Assembly (NCBI GenBank): GCA_964558445.1
Contig: CAZLEA010000006.1
Location: 1-62,554, forward strand
From: CAYXVJ01 sp964558445
GTDB lineage: Bacteria; Bacillota; Clostridia; Saccharofermentanales; Fastidiosipilaceae
Reading direction: 5' to 3'
Length of the DNA stretch: 62,554 nt
In this document: piece after piece, positions 24,518-33,817 of the stretch
Position numbering within the stretch: position 1 is the stretch's first letter
How the letters are laid out: every line of letters starts with the position of its first letter
Made by a program: the position numbers and the translations under genes
Notes under the pieces: generated by a model
What the model saw: the letters and a program-made list of their open reading frames with translations, nothing else
Told to the model about the DNA's origin: nothing
Database searches by the model: none

Positions 24518-25453
24518 TTACTTCCTCTCATCTTGATAGTAGACCCATGCACCGGATGAACGGAACACAAGTGCCGTCAGGATCGATATGACGAGTAGCA
24601 TGAACCAAGCCATCGCGCTCGCATAACCGAACTTGTTGAAGCTAAACGCCTGTCGATAGAGGTAGAGTCCATAGTAGAGCGTAGAATTCAGCGGCCCGCC
24701 GCCTGTAATCAAGTAGGCAGAGTTGAAGGCTTGCAGAGAGCCGATGATACCGTTAATCAAGTTGAAGAACAGCGAGGGCGTCAGAAGCGGCAGTGTGATC
24801 TTGAGGAAGCAGGTGAACTTCCCCGCACCATCCACGATCGCGGCTTCGTAATAGGTGTCCGGGATATCCTTGATCCCCGCCAAGAAGATCAACATCGCCG
24901 CACCGAATTGCCATACACCGAGCAGAATCAGGACGTACAGGGCCGTATTCGTATTATTCAACCACATGACCGTCGGCAGCCCGAGTGAGGACAATATCCC
25001 GTTAATCACACCGTTGGTTCCCCACAGCTGCTTCCAGGTCATCGCAATCGCAACACTTCCGCCCAAGATGGACGGTATATAGAAGGCAGAGCGATAGAAG
25101 CCGATGGACTTCGTATTCTTGGCGAGTAGGACGGCAACAAATAGGGCAAAACCAAGTTTCAGCGGCACCTGTACCACGGCAAACTTGACGGTTACGAAGA
25201 AGGAAGTCCAGAACTTCGGATCCTTCGTCAGCATGGTCGTGAAGTTCTTCAATCCTACCCAATTCGCCGGCTGCAAGGCGGTGAAATCAGTGAAGGCCAG
25301 ATAGAGCGAATAGATAAACGGGACAGCGGTGAACGCCAGAAGACCGATGATTTGCGGACTGATAAACGCATAGCCTACCAGCAGATTTGTCCGCTCTCGC
25401 TTAGACATTTGTGTTCGTGCTCTGCGAGGCTTGTTACTTAGACGTGTACGCAC
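24518..25453 (-). CDS. Carbohydrate ABC transporter permease, MalF/UgpA type (CUT1)
   Basis: About 311 residues with six membrane helices and the EAA loop YYEAAIVDGAGKFTCFLKITLPLL. GTG 25453 is preferred because AGAGGAGAG lies about nine bases upstream; an ATG at 25510 would place the first 19 residues inside an intercistronic hairpin and has no ribosome binding site. It is the first permease of the importer and lies 81 bases after the binding-protein gene. Substrate specificity cannot be read from the permease; nearby glycosidases suggest an oligosaccharide. Confidence 0.88.
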   Translation of the reverse strand: MRTRLSNKPRRARTQMSKRERTNLLVGYAFISPQIIGLLAFTAVPFIYSLYLAFTDFTALQPANWVGLKNFTTMLTKDPKFWTSFFVTVKFAVVQVPLKLGFALFVAVLLAKNTKSIGFYRSAFYIPSILGGSVAIAMTWKQLWGTNGVINGILSSLGLPTVMWLNNTNTALYVLILLGVWQFGAAMLIFLAGIKDIPDTYYEAAIVDGAGKFTCFLKITLPLLTPSLFFNLINGIIGSLQAFNSAYLITGGGPLNSTLYYGLYLYRQAFSFNKFGYASAMAWFMLLVISILTALVFRSSGAWVYYQDERK

Positions 25454-25476
25454 GGCGAATCTCTCCTCTACTAATA

Positions 25477-25506
25477 AGGAGGGCGAAATCAGCACTTCAC
25501 CCTCCT
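25477..25506 (-). promoter_or_regulatory. Intercistronic hairpin between binding-protein and permease genes
   Basis: AGGAGGG (25477-25483) and CCCTCCT (25500-25506) pair, with GAA/TTC extending the stem across one mismatch. In ABC importer operons such stem-loops commonly protect the abundant binding-protein mRNA or attenuate read-through into the permeases. On the minus strand it is followed by TTATTAG rather than a clear U-run. Confidence 0.6.
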
Positions 25507-25534
25507 GCATGAACTATGATTCAATCAAGATCGT

Positions 25535-26923
25535 TTACTTCCCTGCAGCTTCTGCAAGAATCGCATTACCGTCTTCGAGAATCATCTTGGCAACAGACGC
25601 AAGATCTTCGCGCTGCAATTGACGATAGTTCAGCTGCTCGATCACATCGTTGAATGTGGTCATGGCTTCGCTTGCCGCTGCGGGAGCTGCATCCGAGATC
25701 TCGGTCGCACGTCCGTCAGATAGGTAGTTGATGTATTCTGTGGCGAGCCTGGAGTACTCGTCCATGCCCTTCTCTTCCATATAGTCGCGAATCTCGGAAC
25801 TGATCGGAATACCGCGGTCCGTGCCGGTGATATCGTAGACTGCAGGTTCGTTGATGAAGAAGTCGATGAAGTGAGCGGCGATATCCTTGTTCGCGGAGCT
25901 GGAAGCAATCGTCCAGAGCATCGTAGGCTTCAGGTATTGACCGTTATTCTTGGCACCATCCGGTACAGGATAACTGATCATATGGAGGGTTCTATCAGAT
26001 GCAGTACCGTAGCTCGGCAACATATTGGAGAAGGGATAGTCGAAGAGTGCCCAGACGTCGGTATCCTCTGCGAGGATCGCCAGCATGTCGCCATCGAAGG
26101 CGCCGGGTTCGAGCGTCAAGCCCTCATCGATCACGTCATAGATCAACTCCAGATATTCGGTCAGGAGCGCTTCGTCAAATCCGAATGCCGAACCGTCTTC
26201 GTTGTAGTAGGACAAGCCGAGGCTTCTGAGGTAGATACCGAAGGTATCGCCGGTCCAGCTCATGTTGAGTACTTGACCTGTCTTGTCTCTTACCGTTCTG
26301 GCGGCATCTAGGAATTCATCCCAGGTAGAATCAATCGGCAGATCGATGCCAGCCTCTTCCGTAATTGCCGGATCGAAGAAGATGGCCGGTGCGTTAACAC
26401 CTGTGGCAATCGCATACATCGTGCCATTTACGCGTCCGCCCGAGATCATGGATTCGTCGACGTGCGTAAGATTGATCTGACCCGAAGCGATGTAATCGTC
26501 CAGGGCTTCCATCTGACCCGAATTCGCATAGCTTGAGATCTGGCCATAGTCCATCATATAGACATCGGGCAGTGTGCTGCCGGCAGCCTGGGTCGAGAGT
26601 TTGGTGAAGTAATCGCCGAAGCCTGCATATTCCACTTCGATCGTGAGACCGGGGTATTGCTCTTCGAACAACTCGATCAACTCTGTGGTCAAGGTATTGC
26701 GCTCATCGCCGCCCCACCATGCGATACGAAACTCCGTATCGGTATAGTCGGCATCTCCATCCGTTTGATCTCCGGACGGCTTGGCATTGTCTTCTGTTTG
26801 GGTCGGTTTGTTCTCATCACCGGTGGACGGATTGCCGCTTGAATTCGGCGTGGTGGTTCCTCCACATGCAACGAGCGTCAGCGTCATAGCAAGTGCGCAT
26901 AGTGCAGTTGTTATTCTTCTCAT
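25535..26923 (-). CDS. Extracellular sugar-binding lipoprotein of a CUT1 ABC importer
   Basis: From ATG 26923 (AGAGGAGCAACACGAA upstream) the protein is 462 residues. It has a lipoprotein signal with LTLVACGG, a Ser/Thr/Asp-rich tether, then EFRIAWWGGDERN and the family-1 solute-binding fold (YAGFGDYFTKLSTQAAGS, PDVYMMDY, NAPAIFFDP). It would capture an oligosaccharide outside the cell and pass it to the two permeases. The upstream YesMN pair on the same strand probably regulates it. A frame extending to 26998 exists but lacks a ribosome binding site. Ligand identity is unknown. Confidence 0.92.
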   Translation of the reverse strand: MRRITTALCALAMTLTLVACGGTTTPNSSGNPSTGDENKPTQTEDNAKPSGDQTDGDADYTDTEFRIAWWGGDERNTLTTELIELFEEQYPGLTIEVEYAGFGDYFTKLSTQAAGSTLPDVYMMDYGQISSYANSGQMEALDDYIASGQINLTHVDESMISGGRVNGTMYAIATGVNAPAIFFDPAITEEAGIDLPIDSTWDEFLDAARTVRDKTGQVLNMSWTGDTFGIYLRSLGLSYYNEDGSAFGFDEALLTEYLELIYDVIDEGLTLEPGAFDGDMLAILAEDTDVWALFDYPFSNMLPSYGTASDRTLHMISYPVPDGAKNNGQYLKPTMLWTIASSSANKDIAAHFIDFFINEPAVYDITGTDRGIPISSEIRDYMEEKGMDEYSRLATEYINYLSDGRATEISDAAPAAASEAMTTFNDVIEQLNYRQLQREDLASVAKMILEDGNAILAEAAGK

Positions 26924-27057
26924 TTCGTGTTGCTCCTCTTCCTTTGTGACATGATTTGGCATGTCAAGTTTCGCTACGTGACCCATCATACGAAACATGC
27001 TCTTGGCGATCGATCCAAAAAAGAGTGTAGGAAGTGTAATAATGTGTGTTCTGCAAT

Positions 27058-28080
27058 CTAAGCGAGGCTCGCTCTATACTCACCCGGCGTCATCCCCGTA
27101 TACTTCTTGAACAACTGATAGAAGTACTGCGTGTTATGCCCGTAGCCGACCGCCTCCGCAATATCTTGGACACGGTGATTCACGCTCGACGACAACAATT
27201 CGAGCGCATGCCTCATGCGCACATCCAGCAATTGGTCGCTAAACTTCTTACCCGTCTCCTTCGTGAAGCAGCGGCCGATGTACTTGGCATCCATATGCAT
27301 CAGCTCGTCCGCTATGAACTGGAGATTCAGCCCCTCATCGGCGAAATTCTGCTCGACATAAGCCATGATCATATCCGATACGGAAGCATCTTCGATCGAT
27401 CGCTTGGGCAGTGAGATGACAAACTCTGAGGCAAAAGAAACAATGTCCTTCGTCTCATAGATCTTACTGATCTGATGCAGCATATAGAGCGCACTCGTCG
27501 TCTCGGCATAACGCGTTGCGAGGATCACGAGCGCATCTTGGAGCAAACTCGGATCTTCCTGGACTCCTAGGTGAATCAATAGCTGATGAATCGAATCTCG
27601 ATCGACTGCATCTTGTCCCATACCCTTCAATTGCAACAATTCATGGACCAATTCGCTAGCGATTCGCCTACGCTCTTCCGACTCGATCCGTACGCCTTCT
27701 CTATGTTTATGAACATGATCGCGTGCGACCGTGAGCGCCTCTTCCAGCGTCTCCTTCGAACATGGCTTGAGCAGATAATTCATCGCCCCCTGACGTATCG
27801 CATCTTGTGCGAGTGTGAATTCCGCATATCCCGACAAGACGATGCTATAGAGCTGCGCATACATCGCCTTCGACTTCTCCATCAGTTGCAGGCCATCCAT
27901 CACCGGCATCTTGATATCCGTCACGAGTATATCCGGCATCTCATCGGTCATGACATCCAGCGCTTCAAACGCATTGGCGCAACTGCCGATTAACTCGAGG
28001 CCGAGTTCATCCCATTGAATCAGATTCGCGATGCTCTCGCGGATAATCTGCTCATCGTCTACTAGAAGTACCTTCATCAT
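27058..28080 (-). CDS. AraC-type response regulator, YesN family
   Basis: The 340-residue protein has an N-terminal receiver domain (VLLVDDEQIIRESI, phospho-acceptor Asp in ILVTDIKMPVMDG, Lys in YLLKPCSKE). A linker follows, then a C-terminal AraC/XylS helix-turn-helix pair ending YFYQLFKKYTGMTPGEYRAS. Such regulators activate sugar-uptake genes. Its ATG 28080 touches the histidine kinase stop (TAAATGATG), so the pair is co-translated. The sugar ABC operon begins 134 bases downstream on the same strand and is the probable target. Confidence 0.93.
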   Translation of the reverse strand: MMKVLLVDDEQIIRESIANLIQWDELGLELIGSCANAFEALDVMTDEMPDILVTDIKMPVMDGLQLMEKSKAMYAQLYSIVLSGYAEFTLAQDAIRQGAMNYLLKPCSKETLEEALTVARDHVHKHREGVRIESEERRRIASELVHELLQLKGMGQDAVDRDSIHQLLIHLGVQEDPSLLQDALVILATRYAETTSALYMLHQISKIYETKDIVSFASEFVISLPKRSIEDASVSDMIMAYVEQNFADEGLNLQFIADELMHMDAKYIGRCFTKETGKKFSDQLLDVRMRHALELLSSSVNHRVQDIAEAVGYGHNTQYFYQLFKKYTGMTPGEYRASLA

Positions 28081-29793
28081 TTATGCTTCATCCCCCGTTT
28101 CATATGGCAAATAGATCTTAACTTGCATACCGCTCTCGATCCGTTCGAAGCGAAGGCCGCATTCTGGGCCATAAGCGATTCTCAGACGTTGATCGATATT
28201 GGACAAACCGATGCCTGTGCCCTTGGCGATATGCTCGCCTGTTGCCAGCTGCTCCAGAATATTCTCATCGAAGCCCGGTCCGTTATCCTCAACAACGAGT
28301 ACGATCCCGTCTTGCACCTGATAATCGTAGATACGAATCACGCAAGCTTCCAGTTGCTCTTCCAGCGCGTGAGCAATCGCGTTCTCCACAATCGGTTGTA
28401 GCGTCAGCTGCGGCACGTGCATCCGAAGCGCTGCCTGACTGAGATCCACATCCACGATCAAACGATCTGTGTAGCGCAGTTGCTGAATCGACAAGTAATC
28501 TCGCACCAGTTGCATATCCTTCTCCACCGTCGTCGGCGTCTCGTCTCGATTCGTGACGGTACGCATCATACGGCCGAGTGCTTCCGCCAGATGTGCAGTC
28601 TGCTCATCACCGTTGGCATAAGCCGTCCAGCTGATGGTCGATAAGGTGTTGTAGAGGAAGTGTGGCTGTATCTGCTTTTGCAATTGAGAGAGTTGGGCCT
28701 CCTTGAGCAAGAGCATGCTGTTGTATTGCTCCTCGGCAAGTGCCGTATTCGCTATCGCCATCCGTGAGAAGTGACGATGCAGACGACCGACCTCATCTTG
28801 GCGATTACGGTAGACCTCATCCTCTGCCGCGCTAGGCAGCAGCCCTTGGCCAAATGCATGTATCTTCTCCAGTAACAAGGTCAGCTCGCGACTTACGATA
28901 CCGCTTAGCAAATTCCCAATGAGTAGCGAGGCTGTAATCGCAAGCAGCATGACAAACCAAGAGCGACTGTAGATGGTCTGCAGATTCTTCTGAATTTGTG
29001 CGTTCGAGGTCCTGGCAATCAGTGTGAGGCCCAGTGCTCTCGACTCACTCACGGTGTAGAAGAAGTCATCTTCGATCCAGTAACCATGCTTGTCGGCATA
29101 GGCGCCCTCCGGTACATCGAAATCGCTATAGAGGCAGGCATCTTCGTCCAGGAGAGCAAACGACCAGCGTAGATCCGTACGATTGAAGTTCATCGACACC
29201 TGATCCATCACGGCAGGCAGGTCCACTTGGATCAGCATGAAGCCCAGATCCGATAGATCCAGCAGCGAGATACGGCGGATACTACGAGCCAAGATCAACT
29301 GCTCTTCTCTTGCGAGGCGAACAAGCTGGCCGTTGGCCACACTCGCCATAGATACGGCTTCATCGATGAGCGCTCTGTCGCGATCGGGCCAAATTCCCTT
29401 GATTGCAAACTTGACCGGCTCGGTCACCAGTAAGAATTTCTCGATCGTCTTATTCTGAATGCTATAGGATTCCAAGAGGTATTCCAATTCCTTCTTGGTC
29501 ATAATCCATTTCGTGGTGCCGGGTGTCTCTCGATTGATAATCTGAAGCTTCTCCTGAACCAGCGAGTTCCCCAGAATAGAGAAGGTCAAGTTCTCCACCA
29601 GGTCCAGCTCCAACTGTATCGAATTCAGGTAGGTATCGATTAATTGGGCGCTATTCTCGTAGGTCAGCTGATTGTATGCAGTGTAGGATGCATGGCGTGT
29701 ATAGTACTCTGCCAAGAACATAATGATAATTACGAAGACAAAGAGCAACAAGAGCTTCGTCTTCAGCTGCAAATTCATCAAACGCTGTCTCAT
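28081..29793 (-). CDS. Sensor histidine kinase, YesM family
   Basis: From ATG 29793 (GGGGGGATAGCG upstream) the protein has about 570 residues. A first membrane helix (LLLLFVFVIIIMFLAEYY) is followed by a large extracellular sensor region, a second membrane helix near residue 280 and a HAMP linker. The LytS/YesM-type His_kinase domain has QIQPHFLYNTLSTISW with the phospho-accepting His, the N-box VENAIAHAL and the G-box DNGPGFDENI and GTGIGLSN. It probably detects a carbohydrate, directly or through the binding protein, and phosphorylates the adjacent YesN-type regulator. An upstream in-frame start at 29841 has no ribosome binding site. Confidence 0.92.
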   Translation of the reverse strand: MRQRLMNLQLKTKLLLLFVFVIIIMFLAEYYTRHASYTAYNQLTYENSAQLIDTYLNSIQLELDLVENLTFSILGNSLVQEKLQIINRETPGTTKWIMTKKELEYLLESYSIQNKTIEKFLLVTEPVKFAIKGIWPDRDRALIDEAVSMASVANGQLVRLAREEQLILARSIRRISLLDLSDLGFMLIQVDLPAVMDQVSMNFNRTDLRWSFALLDEDACLYSDFDVPEGAYADKHGYWIEDDFFYTVSESRALGLTLIARTSNAQIQKNLQTIYSRSWFVMLLAITASLLIGNLLSGIVSRELTLLLEKIHAFGQGLLPSAAEDEVYRNRQDEVGRLHRHFSRMAIANTALAEEQYNSMLLLKEAQLSQLQKQIQPHFLYNTLSTISWTAYANGDEQTAHLAEALGRMMRTVTNRDETPTTVEKDMQLVRDYLSIQQLRYTDRLIVDVDLSQAALRMHVPQLTLQPIVENAIAHALEEQLEACVIRIYDYQVQDGIVLVVEDNGPGFDENILEQLATGEHIAKGTGIGLSNIDQRLRIAYGPECGLRFERIESGMQVKIYLPYETGDEA

Positions 29794-29914
29794 CGCTATC
29801 CCCCCGACATGACTTATGACTTCAATGTCAAAACCTACCATACTACAGCCCGAAATGCTACTTAAATTCTTCAGGATCCTGCAAGGCAGGGATTGTCAGC
29901 GCCCGAAATCCACA

Positions 29915-29945
29915 AGAGGGACCCACCGCTACGGCAGATCCCTCT
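29915..29945 (-). terminator. Possible terminator after the uracil permease gene
   Basis: AGAGGGA and TCCCTCT form the outer stem and CCG/CGG an inner one, about 70 bases after the permease stop. The minus-strand 3' side reads TTGTGGATTT, a weak U-run, so the call is tentative. Confidence 0.4.
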
Positions 29946-30012
29946 CATATGTCTGATTCTTATATTTCTACTATTCGATCCGGAATGAATCCATCTAAGC
30001 CATAGCTCTGGC

Positions 30013-31359
30013 TTAGTCCTTGTAACCCTTGTCCGAACGACCGATGCTGAGCAGCAGATTCATCACGATACCAACCAGGGAGGCGGTGGCGATGGCAGGC
30101 AGCTTCGCGCCCATGAAGGGGATCATGCCGCCGTCGAAGCCAAACGAGCCGCCGATACCGATGATCAGGATAACGGCGATGATCGCCAGGTTCCTGGAAT
30201 CGAAGAGGTCGACCTCACGGCTAACCATGATCGAGATACCCTGAGCTGCGATAACACCGAAGAGGTAGATCGTAGCGCCGCCGATGACGGGCGAAGGAAT
30301 CGTCGCGATCAGATTCGAGACGGGACTGAAGAAGGAGATGACCATCGCGATGATCGCGGCCATGCCGAGAACGTGCGACGAGAAGTTCCTCGTGATGGAC
30401 TGCGTGCTGAGGTTCTCACCGTAGTTTGTACCTGCAGGTCCGCCGATCGAAGCCGAGACGATATCGCCGATACCGTCACCGATCAGGTTCAACCACAATT
30501 TGTCCTTGATGTTATAAGACTTCTTGCCCTTCTGCGAGGCCAGGTGATCGACGTAGATGTCTAGCTGGTAGAGGTGGGCGGTCGACTCGGGGATCGTCGC
30601 GATCGCGATCGGCATGAGCGCGAGCACAGCGGCGAAGTTCGGGGTGGGCAGAGTGAAGTGCGGGACTTGGATCAAATCACCGGCAAAGGCCGCGGAGAAG
30701 TCCACCATATTAAACGCAAGACTCGTGATATAACCGACCACGATACCGAGCAAGATGGAGACCTGGCCCAGCGTACCCTTGAGATAAACAGAGAAGAAGA
30801 CGGTGGCGATCAAGGTGACCAGCGCAACGGTCCAGCTCGCTGTATCGCCAAACGAGGTGTTGATACCGGACGCATCCGTCAGCGCCGTACCGGCGAGCGA
30901 CAGACCGATGATCAAGGCGACCGATCCCGTGATGGTAGGCGGCAGGACACGCTCGATCTTCTTGGCGCCGAAGCCCTTGATGATGAGACCGACGATGATC
31001 GAGACGAAACCGGACATCACGATACCGAACTGTGCCTGAGAGATCAGGTGATCCGGGGCCACACCGTGTTCCCATGCGACCGACGAGCCGGTGATGGAGA
31101 CGATGGCCGTGATGTACGAGAAGCTCGAGCCGTAGTAGAGCGGCAGGGTTCCCTTATTGATGAAGAGAATGATGATTGTCGCAAGACCACTGGCGAAGAT
31201 CGTGGTCGAGATGTGGAAGCCTGTCAAGATGGCTACCAAGATAGTTGCAGGGAACATGACCAGTAACTGCTGCAGAGCAAATACGATCAGCTTACCTGTA
31301 GTCGGTCGTTCATCGGGCAAATAGCCGACGACTGCACCACGTTTGGAATCGAGTTTCAT
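30013..31359 (-). CDS. Uracil/uracil-xanthine permease (NCS2 family)
   Basis: The 448-residue protein has the NCS2 layout of about 14 membrane segments: FALQQLLVMFPATILVAIL (the Q-containing first helix), LPLYYGSSFSYITAI, MPIAIATIPESTAHLYQL (the substrate-site Glu) and NYGENLSTQSITRN (the NYGEN/T-type motif). It imports uracil by proton symport. GATTAGGAGGAGGACAAT precedes ATG 31359. The leader upstream reads as a PyrR-controlled attenuator, which is the strongest evidence for a pyrimidine, rather than xanthine, substrate. The closest named types are PyrP and UraA. Confidence 0.9.
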   Translation of the reverse strand: MKLDSKRGAVVGYLPDERPTTGKLIVFALQQLLVMFPATILVAILTGFHISTTIFASGLATIIILFINKGTLPLYYGSSFSYITAIVSITGSSVAWEHGVAPDHLISQAQFGIVMSGFVSIIVGLIIKGFGAKKIERVLPPTITGSVALIIGLSLAGTALTDASGINTSFGDTASWTVALVTLIATVFFSVYLKGTLGQVSILLGIVVGYITSLAFNMVDFSAAFAGDLIQVPHFTLPTPNFAAVLALMPIAIATIPESTAHLYQLDIYVDHLASQKGKKSYNIKDKLWLNLIGDGIGDIVSASIGGPAGTNYGENLSTQSITRNFSSHVLGMAAIIAMVISFFSPVSNLIATIPSPVIGGATIYLFGVIAAQGISIMVSREVDLFDSRNLAIIAVILIIGIGGSFGFDGGMIPFMGAKLPAIATASLVGIVMNLLLSIGRSDKGYKD

Positions 31360-31384
31360 ATTGTCCTCCTCCTAATCGGCGCAT

Positions 31385-31495
31385 AAAAAAAGCACCAATC
31401 GATGATGCAGAGAGAAGGCACGCGAAACGAATCCCGCGCAGCTAGAATTATTGACATTCATGCAAGCCTTACAAGTCTCTCTGTACCTGTTTAAA
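31385..31495 (-). promoter_or_regulatory. PyrR-type attenuator in the uracil permease leader
   Basis: On the minus strand 31461-31495 reads TTTAAACAGGTACAGAGAG and continues ACTTGTAAGG, matching the PyrR-binding consensus (UUUAA..AGUCC.GAGAGGCU...AAGG) apart from a few bases. The terminator is GCATCA/TGGTGC (31392-31397 with 31403-31408) followed by seven U. The CAGAGAGA of the PyrR box (31476-31483) is complementary to TCTCTCTG (31408-31415) directly before the terminator, forming the competing antiterminator. UMP-bound PyrR would favour termination. Confidence 0.75.
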
Positions 31496-31507
31496 GTCTT
31501 CTTACTT

Positions 31508-31535
31508 ATTTTCGTCAATTCCGGCGCGTTGTCAA
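31508..31535 (-). promoter_or_regulatory. Predicted uracil permease promoter
   Basis: TTGACA (31530-31535), 16 bases, GAAAAT (31508-31513) on the minus strand, directly upstream of the PyrR box. Confidence 0.5.
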
Positions 31536-31603
31536 TAGCGAATATGTTACTAGTTTCTAGGGTTTAAGTCATAACTGGCGATTCTCCCACCTTCTCGGAC
31601 GGA

Positions 31604-32679
31604 TTAATCCGTAAACAGCTGCGTGATATAAGCCCAATCACCACTTATCGTATAACCGACGCTAAGCTTCTTCAGATTGGGATTCAAGATATTCTTCCGA
31701 TGACCGGCAGAGTTCATCCACATCTGCACCGTATCGTAGGCAGAGTAATAAGATGCTGTGTTGTACGCGATATTCTCGGCGGCCCAGCCGTAGGATACAC
31801 CGAATTGATCCATCGCGGTCCAGAAGTCCGACCCGTTCGGCCTCGTGTGACCGAAGCTGCCGATCGTCTCTTGGGCACGAAGCTGTGCCGCCTGATTCAG
31901 CCCGCTGCCACCGGCAGTAAGTGCCGGCAAGCCGTTAGCTATTCTCGCTTCATTAGTGTAGCGCAGGATATCTGCCTTGTATTGCTCTGCTGTGTTCGCA
32001 GGCGGAGCGCTCGTCGGCGGAACAGGTGTTGCCGTTGGTGGTACAGGTGTGACGGTCGGCGGGATCGGTGTTGCCGNNNNNNNNNNNNNNNNNNNNNNNN
32101 NNNNNNNNNNNNNNNNNNNNNNNNNNNNNNNNNNNNNNNNNNNNNNNNNNNNNNNNNNNNNNNNNNNNNNNNNNNNACAGGTGTTGCCGTTGGTGGTACA
32201 GGTGTGACGGTCGGCGGGATCGGTGTTGCCGTTGGCGGTACAGGGGTGGCGGTCGGTGGGATCGGCGTCGCTGTCGGCATGGGGGTAGCTGTCGGAACCG
32301 GCGTAGCCGTCGGAGCAGGACTTGCCGTGACGGTGGGGACAGGACTTAGGGTCGGTGTCGGATCGGCACTCGTCTCAGCGTTTAGGATCCTGGATGATTC
32401 CTTCGCATCTGTTTCATCGATCGCTTCGTCGTCACCGGTCTCACCCCAGATACGAGGCGCGAACACGAGCTCGTCTTGTTCTTCCGTCTCTTCCACGTCT
32501 TCTGTCGCTTCCGGGCCCATGCTGGTTTCATTTCGTTCGGATAGGCTTGTCATAAGGGCGCTTGATTGGGGGATTTCGTCTTCGATCACAGCTTCGCCGG
32601 ATTGACACGCCACATGGACAAGCAGCATGGGTAGCACTAGAAGAGAGGCAATTATTCTTGTTGCGGATTGACGGTTCAT
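31604..32679 (-). CDS. CAP/SCP-domain lipoprotein with Pro/Thr linker, frame split by a false gap
   Basis: As written the frame is broken by the N-run at 32077-32176. Removing the Ns and one of two identical 55-base flanks (155 bases) joins the two frames into about 306 residues. The N-terminus is a lipoprotein signal (LLVHVACQSG, Cys25 from ATG 32679). An acidic stretch follows, then a TPxPPTATP linker and a C-terminal CAP domain: YKADILRYTNEARI, GLNQAAQLRAQETIG with GHTRPNGSDFW, GWAAENIAYN and AGHRKNIL. CAP proteins of Gram-positives are exported and their function is unclear. There are GGGGTG bases near the start. Two other lipoprotein or anchored genes in the window share the linker. Confidence 0.85.
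31999..32345 (-). repeat. Coding repeat for the Pro/Thr linker of the CAP lipoprotein (with gap)
   Basis: Tandem 18-base-type units (GGTGTTGCCGTTGGTGG-like) encode TPVPPTATPIPPT repeats. The 100-N gap falls in this region; the repeated 55 bases here are an assembly overlap, not an added repeat. Confidence 0.7.
32077..32176. other. Assembly gap (100 N) with identical 55-bp flanks
   Basis: Bases 32022-32076 recur exactly at 32177-32231. Collapsing the overlap restores the CAP gene's frame, which supports the artefact reading. Confidence 0.85.
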
Positions 32680-32887
32680 GTACACCCCATAATCTAATCG
32701 GTCGACCTATACAGCGTATATTTAAACAAATAATATTGCATGAATATGTAATCAAAACAAGAATATCAAATAATATATACAGAAACAAGCATATTTTCAG
32801 TATGCTTATATAAATATTCAAAGGTTTGTATATATGAACACTAGATATATTTTGGGCGCAAATTTATTGTGTCAGATGTTGTTATGA

Positions 32888-33817
32888 CTAGGCCAGAAGT
32901 CTTGCCACCATGGACACGAGTAGCGGTGCGGTGGCCAGACTCAGAATAGTAGAAACTGTTACTACTCGAGAGGACAAGGCAGAGCCTCTCCCCGCCAGTT
33001 CGGCGAACATCGTCGTCGATGTAGCCGCCGGCATCGCCATACAAGTCACGATGATAGTCGCCGGCATCGTCGGTATGCGAAACAACATGGCAAGTCCGAG
33101 TCCCACAAGCGGCATCAGAATCAGGCGGATGGCGGATGCCAGATAGACCTTGTAATCCAAGAAGACTTCGCGAAGCTTGGCCGTACTGATGACACCACCG
33201 ATAACAAGCATCGACGCCGGCATCGTAATCGAGCCGATCGCACTCACGGACCTCTGTACAACAGCCGGAATCGGGATACGAAGGAAGAAGATGATGACGC
33301 CCACATAGACTGCGATCATCGTCGTATTGGTCAGTACCTGCTTCAATGTCGCCTTGAAACTTGCTTGCCCCGAGAAGAGCATGCTGCCGTAACTAAACAA
33401 GAAGACTGTGAACACAACGGTATAGAAGGAGCCGTAGAAGACGCCCAGGTCACCGAACAAGGCGGTCAGGAGCGGGAAGCCCATATATGTTGCGTTTGAG
33501 AATACAGAGGTGAAGTTCATCACCGCCCGGTCGTCCGGTTTGCTTCGACGGAAGATGAGCCTTGAGATCGGAATCGTAACGAGGAAGGTCAAGAGAGCAA
33601 AACCCATGGTCCAGAGCATACCTGTCAAATGTTCTTGCTCGTAGTCGATGAAGAACGCGTTTAGGATCGTCATCGGTGTCGTGATATAGAGGACGATATG
33701 CGAGAGCTTCTTGCTCGTTGCGGCGTCCATGAAGCCGATTCTGCCTGCTGCATAACCGATTGCCAAGATGATCAGCAGAACAGATACCTGCTCCAAGATG
33801 ATACGAAACTCATTCAT
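32888..33817 (-). CDS. AEC family transporter (auxin efflux carrier-like)
   Basis: From ATG 33817 (GGAGGTAAGACGTGT upstream) the protein has about 309 residues and ten hydrophobic segments. It opens VSVLLIILAIGYAAGRIGFM, contains MNFTSVFSNATYMGFPLLTALFG, GSITMPASMLVIGG and ends with CMAMPAATSTTMFAELAGRG, all hallmark blocks of AEC transporters, which typically move carboxylates such as malate or malonate. The substrate is undefined. An in-frame start at 33856 lacks a ribosome binding site. Upstream a 100-N gap without flank overlap leaves its promoter region incomplete. Confidence 0.88.
   Translation of the reverse strand: MNEFRIILEQVSVLLIILAIGYAAGRIGFMDAATSKKLSHIVLYITTPMTILNAFFIDYEQEHLTGMLWTMGFALLTFLVTIPISRLIFRRSKPDDRAVMNFTSVFSNATYMGFPLLTALFGDLGVFYGSFYTVVFTVFLFSYGSMLFSGQASFKATLKQVLTNTTMIAVYVGVIIFFLRIPIPAVVQRSVSAIGSITMPASMLVIGGVISTAKLREVFLDYKVYLASAIRLILMPLVGLGLAMLFRIPTMPATIIVTCMAMPAATSTTMFAELAGRGSALSSRVVTVSTILSLATAPLLVSMVARLLA

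Noticed and set aside
31999..32345. Short regular repeats read as a possible CRISPR array or minisatellite
   Set aside because: The units are in frame, degenerate at third positions and encode a Pro/Thr linker; no spacers or leader.
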